DNA of 64,000 nucleotides, taken from Chloroflexota bacterium (GTDB lineage Bacteria; Chloroflexota; Dehalococcoidia; Tepidiformales; Tepidiformaceae). The notes below the pieces were generated by a model. It was given only the letters and a program-made list of their open reading frames with translations. It was not told where the DNA came from and ran no database searches. This document shows positions 16,720 through 24,494 of the stretch, piece after piece (within the stretch, counting starts at the first letter, position 1; each line of letters starts with the position of its first letter). The stretch spans positions 1-64,000 of the forward strand of contig JACRBT010000004.1 in assembly GCA_016234445.1 (NCBI GenBank), read 5' to 3'. The position numbers were made by a program, and so were the translations under genes.

Positions 16720-17742
16720 GTGACGAACAAGCCGAAGTATTGGGGCGTGATTTCGCCGATGCCGGCGCCGATGCTCACGGGCATGGCCCAGCAGTACGAA
16801 GCGATGGGGCTGGAGGGGCTCTTCGCCCCCCAGGTCTACGGGCCGCCGTTCATCCCGCTGGCGGTGGCGGCAGGCGCGACAAGCCGCGTGAAACTGGCAA
16901 CCGGGATCGCGCTGGCATTCGCCCGGAGCCCGTTCGAGACGGCGGTCGCGGCGATGGACATGGATCGGGTCAGCAACGGCCGTTTCGTGCTGGGACTGGG
17001 TTCGAGCGTCCGGTCGTGGAGCGAAGGTTTCTTCGGGATGCCGTACGGGAAGCCCGTGGAGCACCTCCGCGAAGTGATCGACATCGTCCGTCAGGTGATT
17101 GCGAAAGGCCACACGGGCGAGCTGCGCCGGTACGACGGCAAGTACCATCACCACGACTTCAGCGAGTACCAGTCCCTGGCGGCGCCGTTGCGGACGGACC
17201 TCCCCATCTGGGTGGCGGGACTGCGCCAGCCGCTGCTCCGGATGGGCGCCGAGGTCGCCGACGGCGTCATCGGGCACCCCATCTGGTCGATCGGGTGGGC
17301 GACGACGAAGGTGATGGCCGACATCGAGGCGGGGCTGGCGAAGGGCGGCCGGAAGCGATCGGACATCGAGTTCAACATCTGGCTCTTCGTGGCGCCGAAC
17401 AACGATCGCAAGCAGGCAATCGAGGACGCGCGGGCGACGGTCGCCTTCTACGGCGGGATCGAGCAGTACGAGGAATACTTCGCGGCGCACGGCTTCCGGA
17501 AGGAGGCAAAGCTTCTCCAGGAGGGCGTCAAGGGCGGCAGCTACGTGGACGTGAAACACCTGGTCACGGACGAGATGGCGCAGACGTTCGTGGTCTGCGG
17601 GACGCCGGACGAGGTGCGGAAGCGGGTTGCGGCAATCTGGGAACACGCCGACTCCGCCTGCCTCATGCCCCCGGCCTACGCCCTCGCGCCGGAGCAACAG
17701 GCGGCTTACGGGATGGCGATCGCGCAGACGTTCTACGGCTAG
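16720..17742 (+). CDS. F420-dependent LLM-class oxidoreductase
   Basis: A 340-residue luciferase-like TIM-barrel enzyme, most like F420-using members (MDMDRVSNGRFVLGLGSSV, GMPYGKPVEHLREVIDIVRQV, DLPIWVAGLRQPLLRMGAEVADG). Coenzyme F420 is expected to be made in this cell because FO synthase is encoded at 52846. I chose GTG16720 because AGGAGGGG lies just upstream; the ATG at 16690 lacks one. Reaction and substrate are unknown. Confidence 0.88.
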   Translation: MTNKPKYWGVISPMPAPMLTGMAQQYEAMGLEGLFAPQVYGPPFIPLAVAAGATSRVKLATGIALAFARSPFETAVAAMDMDRVSNGRFVLGLGSSVRSWSEGFFGMPYGKPVEHLREVIDIVRQVIAKGHTGELRRYDGKYHHHDFSEYQSLAAPLRTDLPIWVAGLRQPLLRMGAEVADGVIGHPIWSIGWATTKVMADIEAGLAKGGRKRSDIEFNIWLFVAPNNDRKQAIEDARATVAFYGGIEQYEEYFAAHGFRKEAKLLQEGVKGGSYVDVKHLVTDEMAQTFVVCGTPDEVRKRVAAIWEHADSACLMPPAYALAPEQQAAYGMAIAQTFYG

Positions 17743-17851
17743 GCGCCTCCGCCCCGTGAACGCCGCTCTCCGCCGGGTGGGCGGTCAGCGGGACGGGACC
17801 CTATGATGATCTGAACAATCCAGGGTCCCCGGTTTCGGAAGGCAGGCAGCC

Positions 17852-19417
17852 GTGGCAGCGCCCAACGCCGGGCCTGCCGGCGCGCGTCCGACGCCCCGGC
17901 CCGGAGTCGTGAACGAGGGCCACCGGGCGAGCCGCATGCAAATGGGACACGTGTATATCGTTGGGGCGGGCCCGGGCGACCCCGGGCTGATCACGGTCGC
18001 TGGCGTGGAAGCGCTGGGCCGTGCCGACGTCGTCCTCTACGACGCGCTCGCGACACCGCAGCTGCTCCGGCACGCTCGGCCGACGGCGGAACTGGTCTAT
18101 GTGGGCAAGCGGGCGAACCAGCACGCCCTCACGCAGGACGAGATCAACGCGGCGATCGTGGCTCACTCCAGCCAGGGGAGGACGGTTGTCCGTCTCAAGG
18201 GCGGCGACCCCTTCGTCTTCGGGCGTGGCTCCGAGGAAGCGTTGGCGTGCCGGGAAGCGGGCGCGCCGTTCACGGTTGTTCCCGGGATCACCTCCGCGAT
18301 AGCGGCGGCCGCGTACGCGGGGATCCCGGTGACGCATCGCGGGCTCGCGAGCAGCTTCATGGTGGCGACGGGGAGTGGCGCGGAACAGGAAGACGCGGCC
18401 ATCGACTGGTCCGCCGCGGCACGAGTGGACACGCTCGTCATCCTCATGGGCGCGGGGACACTCGACCGGATCGCGGACCGGCTTGTCGCCGCGGGGCGCC
18501 CGCCGGCGACGCCCGCCGCCTGCGTGCGCTGGGGGACGCGGGCGGACCAGGCAGTCGTCCGGGGGACGTTGGAGACGATAGCGGCCCGGGCGCGCGAAGC
18601 CGGGCTGGGCTCGCCGATGGTGACGATCGTGGGAGACGTCGTGGGCCTGTCGGAGCAGCTGGCGTGGTTCACCCCGGGACCGCTGGCTGGGCGGCGGGTG
18701 GTGGTAACCCGGAGCCGCGCGCAGTCGAGCGAACTCGCGGCCCGGCTGACCGCGTTGGGGGCACTGGTGGTCGAGGCGCCGGTCATCGCGACTCGCTGGC
18801 TGACCCCGAACCCGAAGCTCCGGGAGGCGCTGCTGAGCAAACCCGCGTGGCTTTGCGTCGCCAGCCAGAACGGGGTCGCGGCGGTCGCCGCCGAACTCGA
18901 CGCCGCCGGGCTGGATGCCCGCGCGCTTGCGGGGGTGCGGGTGGCGGCGATCGGCGAGGCGACGGGCGCGGAACTGCGGGCTCATGGCATCCGGGCGGAC
19001 TTTGTCCCGGACCGGGCGACGACGGCGGCGCTGGCGGACGAACTGCCGCTGGCCTCGGGCGAGCGTGTTGTGCTCGCGACCTCGACGCTGGCAGACGACG
19101 GGCTGGAGGTGGCCCTGACGGCACGGGGCGCTGTCGTCGAGCGTGTCGACGCCTACGAAACAGTTTTCGAAGCGCTGGACGCCGAGCGGTTGCGGGAGGT
19201 GGTCGAAGCCGACGCCGTCACCTTCACCAGCGCCTCGACAGCCCACAACCTGGCGCAGGCCCTCGCCGGGAACGCTCTGCCAGCCGGGGCACGGCTGATC
19301 AGCATCGGCCCACAGACGTCGTCGGCGGTGGAAGTCGAATTCGGGCGCATGGACGCCGAAGCGCGGGTTGCCTCGATCGACGCGCTCGTAGAGGCCGTGG
19401 TGGACGCGCTCCAATGA
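17852..19417 (+). CDS. Fused uroporphyrinogen-III C-methyltransferase / uroporphyrinogen-III synthase
   Basis: A 521-residue bifunctional enzyme. Residues about 30-275 are SUMT (SAM loop VGAGPGDPGLITV, YDAL, LKGGDPFVFGRG, VVPGITSA), methylating uroporphyrinogen III to precorrin-2 for siroheme or cobalamin. Residues about 280-521 are HemD, which closes the linear bilane made by HemC (RRVVVTRSRAQSSELAARL, FTSASTAHNL). Start GTG17852 has GGAAGG upstream, but ATG17936 or ATG17942 would begin at the conserved MGHVYIVGAG, so the first 28-30 residues are doubtful. Its stop overlaps the next start (ATGA). Confidence 0.9.
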   Translation: MAAPNAGPAGARPTPRPGVVNEGHRASRMQMGHVYIVGAGPGDPGLITVAGVEALGRADVVLYDALATPQLLRHARPTAELVYVGKRANQHALTQDEINAAIVAHSSQGRTVVRLKGGDPFVFGRGSEEALACREAGAPFTVVPGITSAIAAAAYAGIPVTHRGLASSFMVATGSGAEQEDAAIDWSAAARVDTLVILMGAGTLDRIADRLVAAGRPPATPAACVRWGTRADQAVVRGTLETIAARAREAGLGSPMVTIVGDVVGLSEQLAWFTPGPLAGRRVVVTRSRAQSSELAARLTALGALVVEAPVIATRWLTPNPKLREALLSKPAWLCVASQNGVAAVAAELDAAGLDARALAGVRVAAIGEATGAELRAHGIRADFVPDRATTAALADELPLASGERVVLATSTLADDGLEVALTARGAVVERVDAYETVFEALDAERLREVVEADAVTFTSASTAHNLAQALAGNALPAGARLISIGPQTSSAVEVEFGRMDAEARVASIDALVEAVVDALQ

Positions 19418-20094
19418 GCTGGCTGGAGCGGGCGTTGAACCTGCGGGAACCGTTCGTCCTGGGTGAGGTCACGATCCGGCCGGAGGGGGATTCGTTTGTA
19501 GTACAAGGCCCCGCGGGCTCGCGCGCGATCACGCGGATCGAAGGCGCCGCGGCGCTCCGGGACCGGCTGCGAACGGACCGGTTGGGCCGCTACCGGCCGC
19601 TGTCTGGCGCCCGTTCGATGCCCGGCGGGTGGGAAATCTGGTGCGCGAACGAGGCTGAATTGCGCGACGGGCTGGACGTGATCTACCCCCTGGCGGTCCG
19701 CCACATCGAGCAGGCGGCGACCTCGACGCTGCGGACCACCGCCCTCGACGCCGTGCTGGGGCGGCAAACAGGCCGCTACGAGGCAGCAGACCGCCTTCTA
19801 GTGGCGGGACGCGAGATCGCTGTGGAGGTGGTTTGCGCCGCTTGCGTCCGGACCCCCGCCTGGGAAGGCATCCTGCCCAACGAAGGCGGTACGATCCCAT
19901 GCCCGGAGGCATGCAGCGTGCTTGTCGGATTCTGCCGCGAGGCCGCACTCTGGGAAGCGGACCCGCCGGCGCCACAGCCAATCTCGGACGCGGTCGGGTT
20001 CGCCGCCTTCGACGACCCGGGGAACGAGCTGCGCGAGACGTACCTGCGTCGCCGATTCGGCGGCCACCAACCAGCGGAGGAGCCGAACCCGTGA
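19414..20094 (+). CDS. DR2241-like Fe-S protein in the tetrapyrrole operon
   Basis: A 226-residue protein resembling the stabilising and 4Fe-4S domains that follow the CbiX chelatase domain in Deinococcus DR2241; this is from memory of the family and moderately sure. Four clustered cysteines (C141, C144, C163, C167; pattern CxxC..CxxxC), with C174 and C77 nearby, could hold a 4Fe-4S cluster. Here it stands alone, without a chelatase domain, translationally coupled (ATGA) to the SUMT-HemD fusion and overlapping hemL. A role in siroheme/heme synthesis or redox sensing is inferred from position. Confidence 0.7.
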   Translation: MSWLERALNLREPFVLGEVTIRPEGDSFVVQGPAGSRAITRIEGAAALRDRLRTDRLGRYRPLSGARSMPGGWEIWCANEAELRDGLDVIYPLAVRHIEQAATSTLRTTALDAVLGRQTGRYEAADRLLVAGREIAVEVVCAACVRTPAWEGILPNEGGTIPCPEACSVLVGFCREAALWEADPPAPQPISDAVGFAAFDDPGNELRETYLRRRFGGHQPAEEPNP

Positions 20095-21365
20095 CCAATG
20101 ACGAAATTCGCCGCGAGGCCGCGCTGCTCTTCCCGGGGGGAGTGAACAGCCCGGTGCGGTCGTTCCGGTCCGTTGGCGGGAAGCCGGTGCCGATCGTGCG
20201 GGGGGCCGGCGCCCACGTGTTCGACGCCGACGGCCAGCGTTACGTCGACTACATCGCCGCCTTCGGCCCGCTGATCCTGGGCCACGCGCACCCGGCGGTG
20301 GTCGACGCAATAGCGGCTGCAGCCGCCGAGGGGACGGCATTCGGAGCGCTCACGCCCGGGGAAGTCGAGCTGGGGCGGCGGGTGATGCAGGCCACGGGCC
20401 TCGAACGGGTCCGCTTCGTGAACTCAGGTACCGAAGCGACGATGACCGCGATCCGACTGGCCCGGGCAGCGACGGGCCGGGCAGTGATCGTCAAGTTCGA
20501 CGGCTGCTACCACGGCCACAGCGACGGGCTCCTCGTGAAAGCGGGCAGCGGCGTCGCGACCTTCGGGCTGAGCGATTCGGCGGGAGTCCCGGCGGAGATC
20601 GCGGGGCTGACGGCGGTGCTGCCCTACAACGATCCTGGCGCCCTGCGGGAGTGGTTCGCGAGCCATGGAGCCGAGACGGCGGCGGTGATCGTCGAGCCCG
20701 TGGCGGGGAACATGGGGCTGGTCGAGCCGTCGCCGGCGTTCCTTGCGGCGCTCCAGGAGGCGCCGCGGGAGCACGGCGCGCTGCTTATCGCGGACGAGGT
20801 GATCACGGGATTCCGGCTGCGGTTCGGGCTTTCGAACCTGCTGCCCGGCGCGGACCTCGTCTGCCTGGGCAAGATCATCGGCGGGGGGCTGCCGGTGGGC
20901 GCCTTCGGCGGGCGAGCCGAGTTGATGGACCAGCTTTCGCCCGCGGGGCCGGTGTACCAGGCGGGAACGCTCGCAGGGAACCCGCTGGTGATGGCGGCCG
21001 GTGTCGCGACGCTGGACCTCCTGAGTTCGGGAGCCGCCTATACCCGGGCGGAGGAGCTGGCGCGGCACCTCGAGAACGGCCTGGTCGCCGCCTGCCGCCG
21101 GGCGGGAGTACCCGGCGCGGCCGTGCGTTCGGGGTCGATGCTGACGCTGTTCTTCCGCGAAGGGGCGCCGAGGGACTACGCCGAGGCCCGGGAGTCGGAC
21201 ACGGCGCGATTCGGACGATTCCACCGGGCGATGCTGGAACGCGGGATCCTCCTGCCGCCCTCGCAGTTCGAGACGTGGTTCGTTTCGGCGGCGCACACGG
21301 AGGCGGACATCGACCAGACGGTGAAGGCGGCGCATGACGCACTGGCGGGCGAGGCGCACCTGTGA
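20091..21365 (+). CDS. hemL: Glutamate-1-semialdehyde 2,1-aminomutase
   Basis: A 424-residue PLP enzyme making 5-aminolevulinate from glutamate-1-semialdehyde (C5 pathway). The PLP Lys is K261 in CLGKIIGGGLPVGAFGG. The N-terminal FPGGVNSPVRSF, the FVNSGTEATMTAIRLARAATGR region and HGALLIADEVITGFR are all intact. Start GTG20091 overlaps the previous stop (GTGA) and follows GGAGGAG. HemA and HemB are not in the window. Confidence 0.97.
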   Translation: MTNDEIRREAALLFPGGVNSPVRSFRSVGGKPVPIVRGAGAHVFDADGQRYVDYIAAFGPLILGHAHPAVVDAIAAAAAEGTAFGALTPGEVELGRRVMQATGLERVRFVNSGTEATMTAIRLARAATGRAVIVKFDGCYHGHSDGLLVKAGSGVATFGLSDSAGVPAEIAGLTAVLPYNDPGALREWFASHGAETAAVIVEPVAGNMGLVEPSPAFLAALQEAPREHGALLIADEVITGFRLRFGLSNLLPGADLVCLGKIIGGGLPVGAFGGRAELMDQLSPAGPVYQAGTLAGNPLVMAAGVATLDLLSSGAAYTRAEELARHLENGLVAACRRAGVPGAAVRSGSMLTLFFREGAPRDYAEARESDTARFGRFHRAMLERGILLPPSQFETWFVSAAHTEADIDQTVKAAHDALAGEAHL

Positions 21366-22252
21366 CGGGACGGGTGCTCCGGATTGGGACGCGAGCGAGC
21401 CGGCTGGCGCTGGCCCAGGTCGACCTCGTGGCGGCTTTCCTCCGCGCGGCAGACCCCGGGCTTCGGATCGAAGTCGTCGAGATTACCACCGCGGGCGACC
21501 GCGACCAGTCGACGCCGCTGCGGGAAGGGACCGGTTGGTTCACTTCGGCGATCCAGGAGGCGCTGCTGGACGGCCGGGCGGACGTGGCGGTGCACAGCTA
21601 CAAGGACCTTCCCACGGCGCGGCCGGCCGGCCTCGTGATCGGCGCGGTGCCCGTGCGAGAGGATGTCCGCGACGCGGTGGTAACCCGCGACGGACGGGGA
21701 CTCGCCGGTCTGGCGGTGGGTGCGGTGATCGGCACGAGCAGCCCGCGGCGCGAGGCACAGCTGCGGGCGCTTCGCCCGGACCTGCAATTCAGGCTCATCC
21801 GGGGGAACGTGGAGACACGCATCGGCCGGGTCGATGGGGGCGACTACGACGCGACCGTGCTGGCGCTCGCCGGGCTGCGACGCCTTGGCATCGAGCACCG
21901 TGCGGGGCAGATCCTTGGCCCCGACGAGATGCTGCCAGCGCCGGCCCAGGGCGCGATCGCGGTGGAATGCCGCGAGGCTGACGCGACGACAGTCGCGGCG
22001 CTGGCGGCGATCGACGTGCCCCGGCTGCGGGCGGAGACCGGGGCCGAGCGCGCGTTCATGGCGGCGCTGGAGGCCGGCTGTTCGTTCCCGGCGGCGGCGC
22101 TGGCGACGGTAGGCGCCGACGGGACGCTGGAGCTTCGTGGGCTGGTGGAGCTGGACGGGAAGCTGGTGAGCGGCAGGCTGACCGGCGCGGCAGGCGATGG
22201 CGCAGGGCTGGGCGAACGGCTGGCAGCCCGCTTGCTGGGGCGCGGCGGGTAG
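21362..22252 (+). CDS. hemC: Porphobilinogen deaminase (hydroxymethylbilane synthase)
   Basis: A 296-residue enzyme joining four porphobilinogens into hydroxymethylbilane, the substrate of the HemD half encoded two genes upstream. RIGTRASRLALAQ opens the protein; VHSYKDLP, GTSSPRREAQ and RGNVETRI line the active site, and C240 (EAGCSFP) is the dipyrromethane attachment site. Start GTG21362 overlaps the hemL stop by 4 bp. Three tRNA genes follow its stop. Confidence 0.97.
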   Translation: MTGRVLRIGTRASRLALAQVDLVAAFLRAADPGLRIEVVEITTAGDRDQSTPLREGTGWFTSAIQEALLDGRADVAVHSYKDLPTARPAGLVIGAVPVREDVRDAVVTRDGRGLAGLAVGAVIGTSSPRREAQLRALRPDLQFRLIRGNVETRIGRVDGGDYDATVLALAGLRRLGIEHRAGQILGPDEMLPAPAQGAIAVECREADATTVAALAAIDVPRLRAETGAERAFMAALEAGCSFPAAALATVGADGTLELRGLVELDGKLVSGRLTGAAGDGAGLGERLAARLLGRGG

Positions 22253-22299
22253 GCGGGGAAGCGGTGGCGGAGAGTGGGTTGGGGCCATACGCTTGGGTT

Positions 22300-22374
22300 G
22301 GGCCCGTAGCTCAGCGGTAGAGCAGTGGACTTTTAATCCATTGGTCGTGGGTTCGAATCCCCCCGGGCCTACCA
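22300..22374 (+). tRNA. tRNA-Lys (anticodon TTT)
   Basis: A full cloverleaf: D arm GCTC/GAGC, anticodon stem GTGGA/TCCAT with loop CTTTTAA, T loop TTCGAAT, and encoded CCA. The first pair of the acceptor stem is G-U, not the usual G-C, and one T-stem pair is mismatched. Confidence 0.96.
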
Positions 22375-22477
22375 GCAGATTGAGGTTCGCCGCGGCCAGT
22401 TCACTCGCGCGCGAAGGTCCTTGGCCGCGGCTTCGGTTGAATGGGTGGGGGGGCGGGCCCATAATGAAAGGTCTGGG

Positions 22478-22563
22478 GCCGGAGTGGCGGAATGGCAGAC
22501 GCGCTACGTTCAGGGCGTAGTGTCCATTAGGGCGTGTGAGTTCAAATCTCACCTTCGGCACCA
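22478..22563 (+). tRNA. tRNA-Leu (anticodon CAG)
   Basis: A class II tRNA with a long variable arm; acceptor stem GCCGGAG/CTTCGGC, anticodon loop TTCAGGG on a 5-bp CTACG/CGTAG stem, T loop TTCAAAT, and encoded CCA. Confidence 0.96.
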
Positions 22564-22576
22564 TCGGATTCAGCGG

Positions 22577-22652
22577 GCGCCCGTAGCGCAGTGGATAGCG
22601 CGTTTGGTTGCGGACCAAAAGGTCGGAGGTTCGAGTCCTCCCGGGCGTACCA
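22577..22652 (+). tRNA. tRNA-Arg (anticodon GCG)
   Basis: A cloverleaf with acceptor stem GCGCCCG/CGGGCGT, anticodon stem TTTGG/CCAAA, loop TTGCGGA, T loop TTCGAGT, and encoded CCA. The anticodon reads GCG; most bacteria encode ACG here and edit it to inosine. The first acceptor pair is G-U, as in the Lys tRNA. Confidence 0.93.
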
Positions 22653-22670
22653 TACCTCCCCCTCCCGCCC

Positions 22671-22705
22671 CGGCTTTCGGCTTTCGGCTGTCGGCTGTCG
22701 GCTTC
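22671..22705 (-). repeat. Heptamer tandem array (GCCGACA/GCCGAAA type)
   Basis: Five 7-bp units read CGGCTTT, CGGCTTT, CGGCTGT, CGGCTGT, CGGCTTC on the plus strand. The array lies between the tRNA-Arg gene and the stop codon of the minus-strand lipoprotein gene. The same unit recurs in reverse orientation near 55357. Confidence 0.85.
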
Positions 22706-22725
22706 CGCCAAGCGACGCCGGTGCT

Positions 22726-23541
22726 TCAGTTCCCGGCCTCCGGGAAGTACGGCTTCGCGGCGGCGATGGCCGCCCCCAGGTCCTTGACGTTCTGGGCGCC
22801 GGCGGCGACGGCTTCGGCTGTGTAGGTGGTGACGATCTTGCCATCGCGGTATTCGGTACGGACCGAAGGCGGGGCGTAGTCGGCGATGGCGACGGCGGCG
22901 ACCAGACGGTCCCAGCCGACGAGGAAGTCGCCGGACATGCCCGCTCGGGAGGCGAGATCCCGGAGGTAGCGGAGGCTCGCGCCGTATTCGGCGAAGCCGT
23001 CCTCCGACTCCTGGCCCTGGAACGATCGACTCGTCGTGCCGGCGGTCTGCAACTCAGACACCCAGGCCGCGCGGTTGGCGACAGCCTCGTCGAGGCGGAA
23101 GAGGTAGTGGCCGGCGCGCTCCAGCAGGCGGTCGCGCAACCTTTCCACAACCGCGGTGGCACGGTAGGGCGCCGGGGTCGCCTCGGTGAAGCCAAAGAGG
23201 CTGCGGTAAGTCTCAAGGTAGAGGTCCGAGACGTCGCTCGCCGGCGCGGGGGCACGGTCCGAGAAGAGGCCGCCTTCCGCGGATACATACCACTCGAGGA
23301 AGGCGTCTTCAGCAAACGCGAAGGCTTCGTCGCCCAGCGGTTTGCCGGCGTTCCGGGCTGCAACCGCGAGGGCGTCGACGAGCAGGGCCTCCCGTTCGGC
23401 GTCATCAAAGAGGAACTCCGACTCGGCGCGGAGGCGGTCGAGTTCCTCGCGGTCAGGGTCGCCCCCGCCGCAGGCGGCAACCGTCGCCGCCAGTGACCCG
23501 AGGACCGCTACTACCAGTACCAGCCACCTCATCGCCCGCAC
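22726..23541 (-). CDS. Hypothetical lipoprotein
   Basis: A 271-residue protein with a lipoprotein signal (hydrophobic residues 5-22, lipobox VAAC, C24), then GGGDPD, suggesting export and membrane anchoring. The mature part is helical and charged (LDRLRAESEFLFDDAEREAL) without a family I recognise; the final 60 residues have an IADYAPPSVRTEYRDG strand-rich stretch. It is the only minus-strand gene between the tRNA cluster and the ParA-type gene. Confidence 0.78.
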   Translation of the reverse strand: MRAMRWLVLVVAVLGSLAATVAACGGGDPDREELDRLRAESEFLFDDAEREALLVDALAVAARNAGKPLGDEAFAFAEDAFLEWYVSAEGGLFSDRAPAPASDVSDLYLETYRSLFGFTEATPAPYRATAVVERLRDRLLERAGHYLFRLDEAVANRAAWVSELQTAGTTSRSFQGQESEDGFAEYGASLRYLRDLASRAGMSGDFLVGWDRLVAAVAIADYAPPSVRTEYRDGKIVTTYTAEAVAAGAQNVKDLGAAIAAAKPYFPEAGN

Positions 23542-23717
23542 CCCCTATCCACATCAACCTTAGGCCCGGGGATGGCAGGAGGAACGGCCGATCGATCCCC
23601 GTGGGCGGGCCGGAAGTCGCGGCCGGGCGCGGGAAATGCGGCGCCATTCGTCGCCGGACCCTTGACCGCGGGGCGTCCGCGCCGAATAGTCCGGTAATCC
23701 AGCGGTGGGGGAGAGCT

Positions 23718-24494
23718 GTGGCCACGATCGTTTCCGTGCATTCGTTCCGCGGGGGGACCGGGAAGTCGAACACCTGCGCCAACCTCGCGGTGCTGATGGC
23801 GCGCCGGGGCCGCCGCGTGGGAGTGGTCGACGCGGACATCCAGTCGCCGGGGATCCATGTCCTCTTCGGCCTGCGGGGCGACGACATCACGGTCTCGCTG
23901 AATGACTACCTCTGGGGGCGGGCTTCGATCACAGACACAGCGCGGAAGGTCTACTCGGCGGAAGGCGGGGGCGAGGTCTACCTGATCCCGGCGAGTATGA
24001 AGACGAACGAAATCGTCCAGGTGCTCCGCCAGGGCTACGACATCCGCCGGCTGACGGAGGCGTTCCGGGAACTGACAGAGACGCTGAGCCTGGACGCGAT
24101 GCTGATCGACACGCACCCGGGGCTGAACGAGGAGACGCTGTTTTCGCTGGCGATCTCGACGGCGGTCGTGATGGTGCTTCGCCCGGACCAGCAGGACTAC
24201 GAGGGCACGGGCGTGGCGGTCGAGGTTGCTCGCTCGCTGGAGGTGCCGCGGCTGCTGCTCGTGGTGAACAAGGCGCCCTCGACGCTCGACGCCAGGGCGT
24301 TGAAGGAGCGGCTGGAAGGGACATTCCACTGCACGGTGGCGGCAGTGTTGCCGCACAGCGACGAGATGATGACGCTTGGGAGCGCGGACGTCTTCGCCAA
24401 CAAGTACCCGAACGACCCGATCACGCGCGCACTCGACGGGGTGGTGGAGATGCTCCTCGCGGAAACGGACACAGGCCCGGACGGGACGGCATAG
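23718..24494 (+). CDS. MinD/ParA-family ATPase
   Basis: A 258-residue deviant-Walker P-loop ATPase (residues 9-17 FRGGTGKSN, then VGVVDADIQSPG and IDTHPGLNEET), the fold of proteins that position or segregate cell components by ATP-driven membrane or DNA association. GTG23718 follows GGGGGAGA. The stop is directly adjacent to the ATG of the next gene, so it forms an operon with the patatin and GAF genes. No ParB or MinE partner is present, so a plasmid/chromosome segregation role is not supported; it more resembles cargo-positioning or signalling MinD-like proteins. Confidence 0.88.
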   Translation: MATIVSVHSFRGGTGKSNTCANLAVLMARRGRRVGVVDADIQSPGIHVLFGLRGDDITVSLNDYLWGRASITDTARKVYSAEGGGEVYLIPASMKTNEIVQVLRQGYDIRRLTEAFRELTETLSLDAMLIDTHPGLNEETLFSLAISTAVVMVLRPDQQDYEGTGVAVEVARSLEVPRLLLVVNKAPSTLDARALKERLEGTFHCTVAAVLPHSDEMMTLGSADVFANKYPNDPITRALDGVVEMLLAETDTGPDGTA

